Shown here: positions 1 through 8,234 of the stretch, in pieces
Layout: each line of letters begins with the position of its first letter
How positions within the stretch are numbered: the stretch's first letter is position 1
Source: Kitasatospora cineracea
Lineage (GTDB): Bacteria; Actinomycetota; Actinomycetes; Streptomycetales; Streptomycetaceae
DNA: 64,000 nucleotides
Direction: 5' to 3'
Assembly (NCBI RefSeq): GCF_003751605.1
Contig: NZ_RJVJ01000003.1
Span: forward strand, 310,001 to 374,000
The notes under the pieces: generated by a model
Seen by the model: the letters and a program-made list of their open reading frames with translations, nothing else
What the model was told of the DNA's origin: nothing
Databases searched by the model: none
Made by a program: the position numbers and the translations under genes

Positions 1-648
1 CCACCACGCGCGGATCACGTCCAGGTCGACCTCGGCGCCGTAGCCGGCGAGGAGGTCGGCCAGCCGGTCCTCGTGCCCGAGCGTGAAGGTGGCGAGGTCG
101 TACAGCGCGTCGCCCCGGCCCGCCTCGGACCAGTCGATGATGCCGGTGACCTCGTCGCCCTCCAGGAAGACGTGCGCGATCTGCAGGTCGCCGTGCGTGA
201 ACGCCGGGGTCCACGGCCGGAACGCGGCCTCGGCGACCCGGCGGTTGCGGGCGACCAGGTCGGCGGGCAGGACACCGCTCGCCACCAGCAGTTCGCACTC
301 GGCGTCGAGTTCCGCCGCCAACGCGTCGGCACTCCGGCCGGCCCGGCCGAGCCGGGGCGGCAGCGGCGCGTCGTGCAACCGCCGGATGGCGGCGCCCGCC
401 GCGGCCCACGCCGCCGCCGACCCGGTCGACGGCCCGCCCAGGCGCCCGAGCGTCGCCCCGGGGAGCGCGGCCACGGCGAGCACGGGCGGCTTGTGCCACA
501 GCACCTCCGGCGTCGGCACCGGCGCGAGGGACATCGCTTCGACCTCGGCGTCGACGCGCGCCTGATCGGCGTCCACCTTCAGGAACACGCCACCGACGCG
601 CAGGGTCGCACGCTCGGAATGGGCGACGACGACTTCGACCTCATCCAT
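1..648 (-). CDS. Phosphotransferase of the APH family, C-terminus cut by window edge
   Basis: Kinase-fold phosphotransferase (aminoglycoside/choline kinase-like family); the substrate cannot be told from sequence. Reading leftward, the visible 216 codons include the catalytic loop HGDLQIAHV followed by the metal-binding IDWSEAGRGD, which are the Brenner and DFG-equivalent motifs of the APH fold. In the usual HGDxxxxN pattern the Asn is replaced by His here. The ATG start follows the predicted N-terminal sequence MDEVEVVVAHSERATLRVGG. The frame stays open to base 1, so the stop lies outside the window. It is divergent from the isomerase-like gene at 805. Antibiotic resistance should not be assumed, since many streptomycete members of this family have no known role. 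Confidence 0.8.
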   Translation of the reverse strand, partial: MDEVEVVVAHSERATLRVGGVFLKVDADQARVDAEVEAMSLAPVPTPEVLWHKPPVLAVAALPGATLGRLGGPSTGSAAAWAAAGAAIRRLHDAPLPPRLGRAGRSADALAAELDAECELLVASGVLPADLVARNRRVAEAAFRPWTPAFTHGDLQIAHVFLEGDEVTGIIDWSEAGRGDALYDLATFTLGHEDRLADLLAGYGAEVDLDVIRAWW

Positions 649-784
649 GACCGACCAGTATCCCGAGGACGACCGCCCCCGTCCCCCGAATTTCCCCCGC
701 CACCGTCCCCATCCGCCACCGCCCCTCCCCGCCACTGCCGCCCCCACCCACCGCCTTGAATAAATCGTTTCCGCCCCCCGGAAT

Positions 785-804
785 CTTGATGATAGACAGT
801 CAAG
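785..804. promoter_or_regulatory. Inverted repeat directly before the GTG start at 805
   Basis: CTTGA and TCAAG arms separated by 10 bases end right at the GTG start of the next gene. There is no Shine-Dalgarno sequence between the repeat and the GTG, so the message may be leaderless, or the true start may lie slightly downstream. The arms are short, so this may be chance. Confidence 0.25.
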
Positions 805-1587
805 GTGGCTATCGATCTTGACTTCCCGGCCCTGCTGAGCCTGCTCGAAGACCGCTCCACGGCCTTCCGCGAGGCCCTGGTCGCGGCGCCCGGCCTCGAC
901 GTCCAGGTCCCGACCTGCCCCGAGTGGACGCTGTACGACCTGGCGCAGCACCTGGGCCAGGGCCAGCGCTTCTGGTCCGCGATCGTGGCCGCGGGCGCCT
1001 CCGAGACGCCCCCGCCGCGTCCGACCGAGGCCGCCCCGGCCGACCGGGAGGCCCTGATCGCCTGGTTCGCCGAGTCCAACGCGCAGCTCCTGGCGGCGCT
1101 GCGCGAGGCCGGCCCCGAGGCGCCCTGCTGGGGCTGGTGGGAGCTCGCCCAGTCCCCGCGGAACACCACCGGCGCGGTCCGCCGCCGCCTCAACGAGACG
1201 GCCGTCCACGCCTACGACGCCCAGCTCGCCGCCGGTGTCGCCGCCGAGCTGCCCCGCGAGGTGGCCCTCGACAGCGCCGAGGAGTTCCTCCTCACCTGCT
1301 GCTCCACCACCGTGGCCTGGCCGCACACCCCCGCCGTCCTCGCCTTCCAGGCCACCGACGGCCCCACCTGGCAGCTCACCCTCTCCGCGAACGGCGCCCA
1401 CGCCACCCGCACCCCGACCGCCCCGGGCGCCGCCACCCCCGGCGCCGCCACCCCGGACGCGACCATCCGCGGCACCGCCGCCGAACTGCTCGCCGTCTTC
1501 CACGGCCGCACCCCCATCGAGGCCCTCCACCTGGAGGGCGACGCCGAGCTCTTCCACCAGCTCTACGACTGGGACCCGGAAGCCTGA
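805..1587 (+). CDS. Maleylpyruvate isomerase family mycothiol-dependent enzyme
   Basis: 260-aa protein of the DinB-like, mycothiol-dependent metalloenzyme family (TIGR03083 type). The N-terminal half carries the characteristic CPEWTLYDLAQHLGQGQRFW segment, where the His of the helix normally binds the metal. NETAVHAYDAQLA near residue 135 supplies a further family histidine. The C-terminal third is the Ala/Pro-rich extension common in Streptomyces members. The start is GTG without a clear ribosome binding site. It is followed by an inositol-phosphatase-like gene on the same strand after 38 bases, so the two may be co-transcribed. The family ranges from true maleylpyruvate isomerases to uncharacterised thiol transferases; the substrate here is unknown. 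Confidence 0.75.
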   Translation: MAIDLDFPALLSLLEDRSTAFREALVAAPGLDVQVPTCPEWTLYDLAQHLGQGQRFWSAIVAAGASETPPPRPTEAAPADREALIAWFAESNAQLLAALREAGPEAPCWGWWELAQSPRNTTGAVRRRLNETAVHAYDAQLAAGVAAELPREVALDSAEEFLLTCCSTTVAWPHTPAVLAFQATDGPTWQLTLSANGAHATRTPTAPGAATPGAATPDATIRGTAAELLAVFHGRTPIEALHLEGDAELFHQLYDWDPEA

Positions 1588-1625
1588 GCACCCCCCGCCC
1601 CCTCCCCGCGCCCCGAAAGGCCCAC

Positions 1626-2462
1626 GTGAGCAACGCCGACGACGCCAGCGAAACCACCACCGGCGACGCCGACCTCGCCCGCCGGGCCGCCGAACTCGGC
1701 GCGCAGGTGGTGCGCAACCGGGACTGGCGCGGCGTCGCACGGGAGGACAAGGGCGGCGGCGACTTCGCCACCGCCGTGGACGTGGAGGCGGAGCGGGCCG
1801 TCCTTGGCCTGCTCCGCGCCGCCCGCCCGGACGACGCGTTCACGGCGGAGGAGAGCGGCCGCACCGGCGCGCCCGACGCCGCCCGCCGCTGGCTGGTCGA
1901 CCCGCTGTGCGGGACGCTCAACTTCGCGGTCGGCACCCACCTGGTCGGCGTCAACGTCGCCCTCCAGGAGCACGGCCGGACGACCGCCGCCGCCACCGCC
2001 GACCCGTACACCGGGGAGACGTACTGGACGGACGGCGCCCGCGCCCGGCTGCGCCGCGACGGGGCGGACACCCCGCTGGAGCCGTCCCCGGAGTCCCGGC
2101 TGGTCGACCTCAACCTCGACCCGCCCTACCCGAACGCCCCCGCGCTGCGCGTCGCCCGCCTGCTCACCGACGCCGACTTCGAACGGGCCTTCCGCCCCCG
2201 GGTGGTGTCCAGCACCCTCGCGGTGGCCTGGGTCGCCGCCGGCCGCCGCGCCGGGTACGTGACGGACGGCCGACTCGAGGGCAGCGTCCACTTCGCGGCG
2301 GGCATCGCGCTCTGCGAGGCGGCCGGCTGCACCGTCACCGACCTGCGCGGCGGGCCGGTCCACCGCGGCGACGGCGGCCTGATCGCCGCGGCCGACGAAC
2401 GGACCCACGCCCTCCTGCTCGACCTGATCACCCGTCAGGAGACCACCGGCGTACGCCGGTAA
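1626..2462 (+). CDS. Inositol monophosphatase family protein
   Basis: 278-aa member of the Mg-dependent phosphatase superfamily (IMPase/FBPase/CysQ). The first metal site FTAEESG and the second motif WLVDPLCGTLNFA are visible around residues 75-100, and a late GSVHFAAGIALCEAAGC segment corresponds to the third metal motif (normally WDxAAG). The consensus DP(I/L)DGT is DPLCGT here, with Asp replaced by Cys, and the Trp-Asp of the third motif is replaced by Val-His. Both changes affect metal ligands. Either this is a divergent streptomycete subfamily or catalysis is altered. The GTG start follows a GAAAGG ribosome binding site. It lies 38 bases after the isomerase-like gene and ends before a repeat-rich spacer. 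Confidence 0.75.
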   Translation: MSNADDASETTTGDADLARRAAELGAQVVRNRDWRGVAREDKGGGDFATAVDVEAERAVLGLLRAARPDDAFTAEESGRTGAPDAARRWLVDPLCGTLNFAVGTHLVGVNVALQEHGRTTAAATADPYTGETYWTDGARARLRRDGADTPLEPSPESRLVDLNLDPPYPNAPALRVARLLTDADFERAFRPRVVSSTLAVAWVAAGRRAGYVTDGRLEGSVHFAAGIALCEAAGCTVTDLRGGPVHRGDGGLIAAADERTHALLLDLITRQETTGVRR

Positions 2463-2545
2463 GCCCGCCACGCGCCCTGGCGGCGGCCCCCCGCCCCCGG
2501 CACGCTTGCACCGCGGCCGCACCCCGCGACCGCACCCCGCACCCG

Positions 2546-2622
2546 GATCCGCCCAACGGACCGATCCGCCCAACGGATCCGTCCCGCAGATCGATCCACG
2601 CAACGGATCCGCCCCACGGATC
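2546..2622. repeat. Imperfect direct repeats of a GATCCGCCCAACGGA unit
   Basis: Four to five degenerate copies of about 15-18 bases, each containing GGATCC or GATCCG and the string CAACGGA or CACGGA, fill the 213-bp spacer between the phosphatase stop and the acyl-CoA ligase start. The units are partly self-complementary (GGATCCG and CGGATCC). No gene is seen in the spacer; the function is unknown. Confidence 0.6.
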
Positions 2623-2675
2623 CACTCCGCGTCCGGGCCCGGGGGCCGCGACCGTCGAGCCGTCCGGAGGCCCGC

Positions 2676-4277
2676 ATGGTGTTCCACAGCGACTACCCGC
2701 CCGTCGCCCCGCTCGACCTGCCGATCCACGCCGCCGTCCTGGACGGCTGCGCCACGGGCGAGCACGCCGACCGCCCGGCCCTGGTGGACGGGCTGACCGG
2801 ACGCAGCGTCAGCTACCGGGAGCTGGAGGCGGGCAGCCGCCGGGTCGCCGCGGGCCTGGCCGAGGCGGGGGTCGCCCGGGGCGACGTGGTGGCGCTGTTC
2901 AGCCCGAACTCGATCGCCTACCCGCTGGCGTTCTACGCCACCACCCGCACCGGCGCGACGGTGACCCCGGTCAGCGCGCTGGCCACCGCGGGGGAGCTGG
3001 CCGACCAGCTGCGCGACTCCGGGGCCCGCTGGATCATCACCGTCGCCGCGTTCCTGCCGGTGGCCCGGCAGGCCGCCGCCGAGCACCCGGTCGCCGGGAT
3101 CTTCGTCTGCGACGAGGCCGAGGGCCACCGCTCGCTGGCCGACCTGGCGGCGAGCTCCGCCCCGGAGCCCGCCCCGCCGATCGACCCGGCCGCCGACCTG
3201 GCGGTGCTGCCGTACTCCAGCGGGACGACCGGCCTGCCCAAGGGCGTGATGCTCACCCACCGCTCGGTGTCCACCAACCTCGCCCAGACCGACGCGCTGT
3301 TCGGCCCGGCCCCTGGCGAACGGGTGCTGGCGGTGCTGCCCTTCTTCCACATCTACGGCCTCGCGGCCCTCCTCAACCGCCCGCTGCGGGCCCGCGCCAC
3401 CGTGGTCGTGCTGCCCCGCTTCGACCTGGAGCAGTTCCTGACCGCCATCCAGCGCCACCGGATCGAGGCGGTGTACGTGGCCCCGCCGATCGTCCTCGCG
3501 CTGGCCAGGCACCCGCTGGTCGACCGCTTCGACCTGTCCTCGGTGCGCTACGTGCTGAGCGCCGCCGCCCCGCTGGACGCCGAGCTGGCCGCCGCCTGCG
3601 CCCGCCGCCTGGGCCTGCCGCACCTGCTGCAGGGCTACGGCATGACCGAGCTGTCCCCGGTCACCCACGTCGTCCCGCCCGGCGACCCGAACCCGCCGGC
3701 CGGCACCGTCGGCCGCCTGGTCCCCGGCACCGAGCTGCGGATCCGCTCCCTGACGGCCCCGCACCACGACCTCGGCCCCGGCGAGGACGGCGAACTGCTG
3801 TTCCGCGGCCCGCAGGTGATGCGCGGCTACTTCGGCAGGGAGTCCGAGACCTCCGCGACCCTCGACCCGGACGGCTGGCTGCACACCGGCGACGTCGGCC
3901 ACGTCGACGCCGACGGCTACCTGTTCGTGGTCGACCGGGTGAAGGAGCTGATCAAGTACAAGGGCTACCAGGTCGCCCCCGCCGAACTGGAGGCCGTGCT
4001 GCTCACCCACCCGAGCATCGCCGACGCCGCCGTGATCGGCGTCCACGACGCCCACGGCGCCGAGCACCCCAAGGCGTACGTGGTGCCCGCGTTCGGCTGC
4101 GAACTGGCCGAGCAGGAGGTGATCGAGTACGTGGCCCGCCGGGTCGCCCCGTACAAGAAGGTGCGCGAGGTGGAGTTCCTGGACGCGGTGCCGAAGTCCG
4201 CCAGCGGCAAGGTGCTGCGCCGCGAACTGCGGGCCAGGGCCGCGCAGCGGGGTGGGATCCCGGCCGGCGGTGCATAG
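2676..4277 (+). CDS. AMP-binding acyl-CoA ligase (4-coumarate-CoA ligase-like)
   Basis: 533-aa ANL-superfamily adenylating enzyme that activates a carboxylate to acyl-AMP and then acyl-CoA. The P-loop motif SSGTTGLPKGVMLTH lies near residues 184-198, the YGMTELSP motif near residue 325, and the C-terminal hinge and catalytic region is GWLHTGDVGHVDADGYLFVVDR followed by KYKGYQVAPAEL. PKSASGKVLRREL carries the invariant catalytic Lys. Length and order match 4CL-type aryl- or fatty-acid CoA ligases. The ATG is preceded by GGAGG at a good distance. The TetR gene 42 bases downstream is probably its regulator. The substrate cannot be assigned; a medium-chain or aromatic acid is likely. Confidence 0.85.
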   Translation: MVFHSDYPPVAPLDLPIHAAVLDGCATGEHADRPALVDGLTGRSVSYRELEAGSRRVAAGLAEAGVARGDVVALFSPNSIAYPLAFYATTRTGATVTPVSALATAGELADQLRDSGARWIITVAAFLPVARQAAAEHPVAGIFVCDEAEGHRSLADLAASSAPEPAPPIDPAADLAVLPYSSGTTGLPKGVMLTHRSVSTNLAQTDALFGPAPGERVLAVLPFFHIYGLAALLNRPLRARATVVVLPRFDLEQFLTAIQRHRIEAVYVAPPIVLALARHPLVDRFDLSSVRYVLSAAAPLDAELAAACARRLGLPHLLQGYGMTELSPVTHVVPPGDPNPPAGTVGRLVPGTELRIRSLTAPHHDLGPGEDGELLFRGPQVMRGYFGRESETSATLDPDGWLHTGDVGHVDADGYLFVVDRVKELIKYKGYQVAPAELEAVLLTHPSIADAAVIGVHDAHGAEHPKAYVVPAFGCELAEQEVIEYVARRVAPYKKVREVEFLDAVPKSASGKVLRRELRARAAQRGGIPAGGA

Positions 4278-4319
4278 GATCGGCATCCGGAGCCCGCCCG
4301 CGCCGACCAGGAGCCGCCG

Positions 4320-4934
4320 ATGACGACCAGCGCCCCCGCCGCCCGCATGCCCCGGCAGGACCGCAGCCGCGCCACCCGCAGACGGCTGCTGGAGGCGGCG
4401 GTGGAGTGCCTGGCCGAGGTCGGCTGGAACGGCTCCACGGTGCTGGTGGTCGCCGAGCGGGCCGGCGTCACCCGCGGCGCCGCCCAGCACCACTTCCGCA
4501 CCCGCGAGGACCTGTTCACCGCCGCCGTCGAGCACGTCGCCGCCGAGCGGCTGGCCGCCGCCCTGGCGCACGTCGAACAGCTGCCGCCGCCCGGGCCGGC
4601 CCGCACCGAGGCGGTGGTGGAGATGATCGTGCACCTCTACACCGGCCCGCTGTTCCGCGCCGCCCTGCACCTGTGGGTGGCCGCCGCCACCGAGGAGCCG
4701 CTGCGCAGCCGGATCACCGGCCTGGAGAACCACATCGGCCGGGAGGCGCACCGGGCCGCCGTCGAGTGCCTGGGCGCGGACGAGTCCGCCCAGGGCGTCC
4801 GGGAGACCGTCCAGGCCACCCTCGACCTGGCCCGCGGCCTGGGCCTGGCCAACCTGCTCACCGACGACGGGCCGCGCCGGGCCGGCGTGGTCCGCCAGTG
4901 GTCCCGGCTGCTGGACGCCGCGCTGGCGGGCTGA
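4320..4934 (+). CDS. TetR family transcriptional regulator
   Basis: 204-aa one-domain repressor. The N-terminal helix-turn-helix spans residues 17-62 (RATRRRLLEAAVECLAEVGW, then VVAERAGVTRGAAQHHFRTREDLF), with the family-typical GAAQHHFRTRED recognition region. The rest is an all-helical ligand-binding and dimer domain typical of streptomycete TetR proteins. It lies 42 bases after the acyl-CoA ligase in the same direction, so it probably responds to the acid or acyl-CoA handled by that enzyme. That link is inferred from position only. No operator palindrome was seen in the short spacer. Confidence 0.85.
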   Translation: MTTSAPAARMPRQDRSRATRRRLLEAAVECLAEVGWNGSTVLVVAERAGVTRGAAQHHFRTREDLFTAAVEHVAAERLAAALAHVEQLPPPGPARTEAVVEMIVHLYTGPLFRAALHLWVAAATEEPLRSRITGLENHIGREAHRAAVECLGADESAQGVRETVQATLDLARGLGLANLLTDDGPRRAGVVRQWSRLLDAALAG

Positions 4935-5064
4935 ACCGGCCCGCACCTGCGGCCCGGACCGGGCCCCGACCGGCAGTTGGGAGTCACACCCTTGCCCGAA
5001 CCGGTCCGGATCGAGCACACTCGCATCTTCGGTCCGACCGCCCGCACGACCACCAGTCGCCAGC

Positions 5065-7602
5065 GTGCGGCGGGCCGTGCAGTCTGGTGGAAGCCGGAAC
5101 TACCGGCAGAACCGGGGAAGGTACCGGGCAGGTGGCCAACTGAGCACGCACGGGTTCGAACAGAAGCCCGGCCGCGACGCGGCGGGCGCCGCTTCCGCGC
5201 GCCTGGCCGGGCACCGCCTGGTCCCGCTGGCCACCGCCCTGGTCCAGGAGGACGGCCGGATCCTGCACTGGAGCCAGGAGGCCGAGGCGCTCACCGGCTG
5301 GCCCGCCGAGGAGGCGATCGGCGCCCACCCGGTCCGGCTGCTGCTGCCCGAGCAGGAGCGGGCCGCCGCCGAGAAGCTGTTCGACCGGCTGGTCGCCGGG
5401 CGCGGCTGGTCCGGCACCCACCCCGTGCGCCGCCGCGACGGCTCCACCGTCGAGCTGGAGTTCCACACCTACCCGGTGGCCGGCCCCGACGGCCGCCCGC
5501 TGCTGCTGGCCACCGCCTCCGACACCGACGCGCTGCACGAGGTCGAGTCCGACCTGGCCGTCCTGGACGGCTTCTTCGACCAGTCCCCGATCGGCCTCGC
5601 CGTCTACGACACCGACCTGCGCTTCGTCCGGCTGAACGAGGCGCTGGCCCGGATCAACGGCCTCAGCGCCGAGGAGCACCTCGGCCGCCGGATCTCCGCC
5701 GTGCTGCCCGGCATCAACGCCGCCGAGATCGAGAACGTGATGCGGCAGGTCATCGCCACCGGCAAACCGGTGGTCGACGCCCGCTCGTACGGGCGCGTCC
5801 CCGGCGACCCGCGCCGCGACCGGGCCTGGTCGGCGTCCTACTTCCGGCTGGAGGACTCCACCGGCAAGGTGCTCGGCGTCTCCTCCTCGATCATCGACGT
5901 CACCGAGCGCTTCCAGGCCGAGGCCCGCGCCTCCCGCGCCCAGGAGCGCCTCACCCTGCTCGCCGCGGCCGGAGCCCGGATCGGCACCACCCTCGACCTC
6001 AAGCGCACCGCCGAGGAGATGGTCGAGGCGATCGTCCCGAAGTTCGCCGACTTCGCCACCGTCGACCTGCTGGAGCCGGTGCTGCGGGGCGAGGAGCCCG
6101 CCCCGATCCAGCCCGAGCGGTCCATCCAGGTCCGCGCCGTCGCGGTCGGCGAGGCGTACGGCTCCGGGCTGACCACCGTCTCCGACACCGTCGGCGAGAC
6201 CACCGAGTACGGCGCGCACCGGGTCTACACCCAGTGCCTGCGCAGCGGCCGCCCGCTGCTCAAGCCGCACGTCGACGAGGAGGTGCTGCGCGGCCTGGTG
6301 CCCGACCCGGACCGGGTCGCCTCCGGCGTCGCCGCCGGCATCCACTCCTACCTGCTGGTGCCGCTGATCGCCCGCGGCATGGTGCTCGGCGGCGCCGAGT
6401 TCGTCCGCACCCGCAACCCCGAGCCGTTCGGCGCCGCCGACGTCTCGCTCGCCGAGGAACTGGTCGCCCGCACCGCGCTGGCCATCGACAACGCCCGGCT
6501 CTACCGGCGCGAGCGGGAGACCGCCCTCACCCTGCAGCGCAGCCTGCTCCCGCAGGAGATCCACCGCACCCTCGGCCTGGAGATCGCCCACCGCTACCTG
6601 CCCTCCAGCGTGGTCAGCGAGGTCGGCGGCGACTGGTTCGACGTCGTCCCGCTGTCCTGCGGACGCGTCGCCCTGGTGGTCGGCGACGTGATGGGCCACG
6701 GCATCCGGGCCGCCGCCACCATGGGCCAACTGCGCACCGTCGCCCGCACCCTGGCCACCCTCGACCTGCCGCCCGAACAGGTCCTCGGCCGGCTCGACGA
6801 GACCGCCTCCGCGATCGGCGAGGGCCAGTTCGCCACCTGCGTGTGCGCCGTGTACGACCCGGTCGACCGCAGCGTGGTGGTCTGCTCGGCCGGCCACCTG
6901 CCGCCGGTCCGAGTCGACCCCGACGGCACCGCCCAGGTCATCGAGCTGCCGCCGGGCGTCCCGCTCGGCGTCGGCGGCGGCGGCTTCGAGTCGATCGAGT
7001 TCACCCTGCCGCCCGGCTCCACCTTCGCCCTTTACACCGACGGCCTGGTCGAGCGCCGCGGCCGCGACCTCGACGAGGGCATCGACCTGCTCGCCCGCAC
7101 CCTCGCCGTCCCCGGCCGCACCCTGGAGGAGAGCTGCGACGCCGCGCTCTCCGCCCTGGTCACCGACGGGACCGAGGACGACATCGCCATGATCATGGCC
7201 CGCGTCCTGCCCGTCCCCGCCGACCGGATCGCCACCCTGCTGCTGCCCAGCGAGGGCCCGCTGCCCGCCCGCGCCCGCCGCTTCACCCGCGCCACCCTGG
7301 AGACCTGGGGCCTGTCCGGACTCACCGACTACGCCGAACTCGTGGTCAGCGAACTCGTCACCAACGCCCTGCTGCACGCCGACGCCCCGCGCCGGCTGCG
7401 GATCTTCCGCGACCGCACCCTCACCCTGGAGGTCTCCGACGCCGGCGGCCAGCCGCCCCGGCTGCGCAGCTCCGCCGAGGAGGACGAGGGCGGCCGCGGC
7501 ATCCACCTGATCAGCGAGCTCGCGCACCGCTGGGGCAGCCGCCCCACCCGGCACGGCAAGGTGGTCTGGGCGGAGATCGAACTCCCGTACCGGGCGGGCT
7601 GA
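5065..7602 (+). CDS. PAS-PAS-GAF-SpoIIE phosphatase with HATPase (PP2C signalling protein)
   Basis: Up to 845 aa. Residues about 45-150 and 165-285 are two PAS folds (ILHWSQEAEALTGWPAEEAIG; LRFVRLNEALARINGLSAEEHLG), 300-480 a GAF domain, 490-715 a PP2C/SpoIIE phosphatase (GGDWFDV, VGDVMGHG, YTDGLVERRG, TEDDIAMIMARV), and 725-843 an RsbW-like HATPase (ELVTNALLHA, DAGG). This architecture is a common streptomycete partner-switch regulator that dephosphorylates anti-sigma-antagonists; the cue is unknown. The start is uncertain: GTG at 5065 and GTG at 5077 are both in frame, and the conserved part begins only near residue 40. It stands alone between TetR and a small secreted protein. Confidence 0.85.
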   Translation: MRRAVQSGGSRNYRQNRGRYRAGGQLSTHGFEQKPGRDAAGAASARLAGHRLVPLATALVQEDGRILHWSQEAEALTGWPAEEAIGAHPVRLLLPEQERAAAEKLFDRLVAGRGWSGTHPVRRRDGSTVELEFHTYPVAGPDGRPLLLATASDTDALHEVESDLAVLDGFFDQSPIGLAVYDTDLRFVRLNEALARINGLSAEEHLGRRISAVLPGINAAEIENVMRQVIATGKPVVDARSYGRVPGDPRRDRAWSASYFRLEDSTGKVLGVSSSIIDVTERFQAEARASRAQERLTLLAAAGARIGTTLDLKRTAEEMVEAIVPKFADFATVDLLEPVLRGEEPAPIQPERSIQVRAVAVGEAYGSGLTTVSDTVGETTEYGAHRVYTQCLRSGRPLLKPHVDEEVLRGLVPDPDRVASGVAAGIHSYLLVPLIARGMVLGGAEFVRTRNPEPFGAADVSLAEELVARTALAIDNARLYRRERETALTLQRSLLPQEIHRTLGLEIAHRYLPSSVVSEVGGDWFDVVPLSCGRVALVVGDVMGHGIRAAATMGQLRTVARTLATLDLPPEQVLGRLDETASAIGEGQFATCVCAVYDPVDRSVVVCSAGHLPPVRVDPDGTAQVIELPPGVPLGVGGGGFESIEFTLPPGSTFALYTDGLVERRGRDLDEGIDLLARTLAVPGRTLEESCDAALSALVTDGTEDDIAMIMARVLPVPADRIATLLLPSEGPLPARARRFTRATLETWGLSGLTDYAELVVSELVTNALLHADAPRRLRIFRDRTLTLEVSDAGGQPPRLRSSAEEDEGGRGIHLISELAHRWGSRPTRHGKVVWAEIELPYRAG

Positions 7603-7688
7603 CACCCGCCCGGGCGCCGACCGCTCGCCCGGACCGCGGAACTGACGGACAGTCGGAGGCAATCCCGCCACCGACCGAAAGGCCCCCC

Positions 7689-8141
7689 GTGCCCGTCCGC
7701 CTCCTCGCCGCCGCCGGCCTGCTCGCCCTCACCGCCGCCGCCCCGGCCACCGCCGCCGACGACCCCGCCGGCACCCCCGCCACGACCACGATCTCGATCA
7801 CCGGCGCCGTCATCGACCCGAAGGTCCCCAGCCGGGCCCGGGTCACCCTCGCCTACACCTGCGCGCCCACCGACCGGCCCCGCTCGCTGAACACCTCCGT
7901 CGAGCAGACCGACCCCGACGACCCCGCCACCATCGCCTTCGGCTCCACCCGCACCTCGCCGACCCTGGTGGTCTGCGACGGCACCCCGCAGACCCAGACC
8001 GTCACCGTCCAGTCCAAGACCAGCAACTGGCTGCCCGGCCCCGACTCCGTGGTGATCACCACCCTCACCGACCTCGGCGCCACCCCGCCCGCCGCCGCCG
8101 ACGCCCGCAGCATCCCGCTCGACCTGCCACCCGTCCCCTGA
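7689..8141 (+). CDS. Small secreted protein of unknown function
   Basis: 150-aa protein with a clear Sec signal peptide: PVRLLAAAGLLALTAAAP, then ATAADDPAG, with probable AxA cleavage after TAA near residue 23. The mature part is a short, Thr/Asp-rich beta-type domain with two cysteines (TYTCAPTD-like and VVCDG segments) that could form a disulfide. No catalytic motif or known domain was recognised. The GTG start was chosen because it opens the signal peptide and follows an AAAGG purine stretch. It lies 86 bases after the SpoIIE-type phosphatase and before an efflux pump, with no obvious functional link. Confidence 0.65.
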   Translation: MPVRLLAAAGLLALTAAAPATAADDPAGTPATTTISITGAVIDPKVPSRARVTLAYTCAPTDRPRSLNTSVEQTDPDDPATIAFGSTRTSPTLVVCDGTPQTQTVTVQSKTSNWLPGPDSVVITTLTDLGATPPAAADARSIPLDLPPVP

Positions 8142-8234
8142 CCCGACGTCAGCCGACCGGCCCACCCCCGGCGCGCCGCCCGCCCGCCGCCGCCCCCTCC
8201 TCCGAGACTGGACGCCGGACGGAAGGGAACCCGG

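Noticed and set aside
1..648. Specific aminoglycoside resistance call for the phosphotransferase
   Set aside because: Only the generic APH fold is supported and the catalytic-loop Asn is changed to His.
1563..5018. Very long minus-strand open frames opposite the IMPase and ligase genes
   Set aside because: These are the usual antisense shadows of high-GC coding sequence, lacking domains, ribosome binding sites and plausible codon use.
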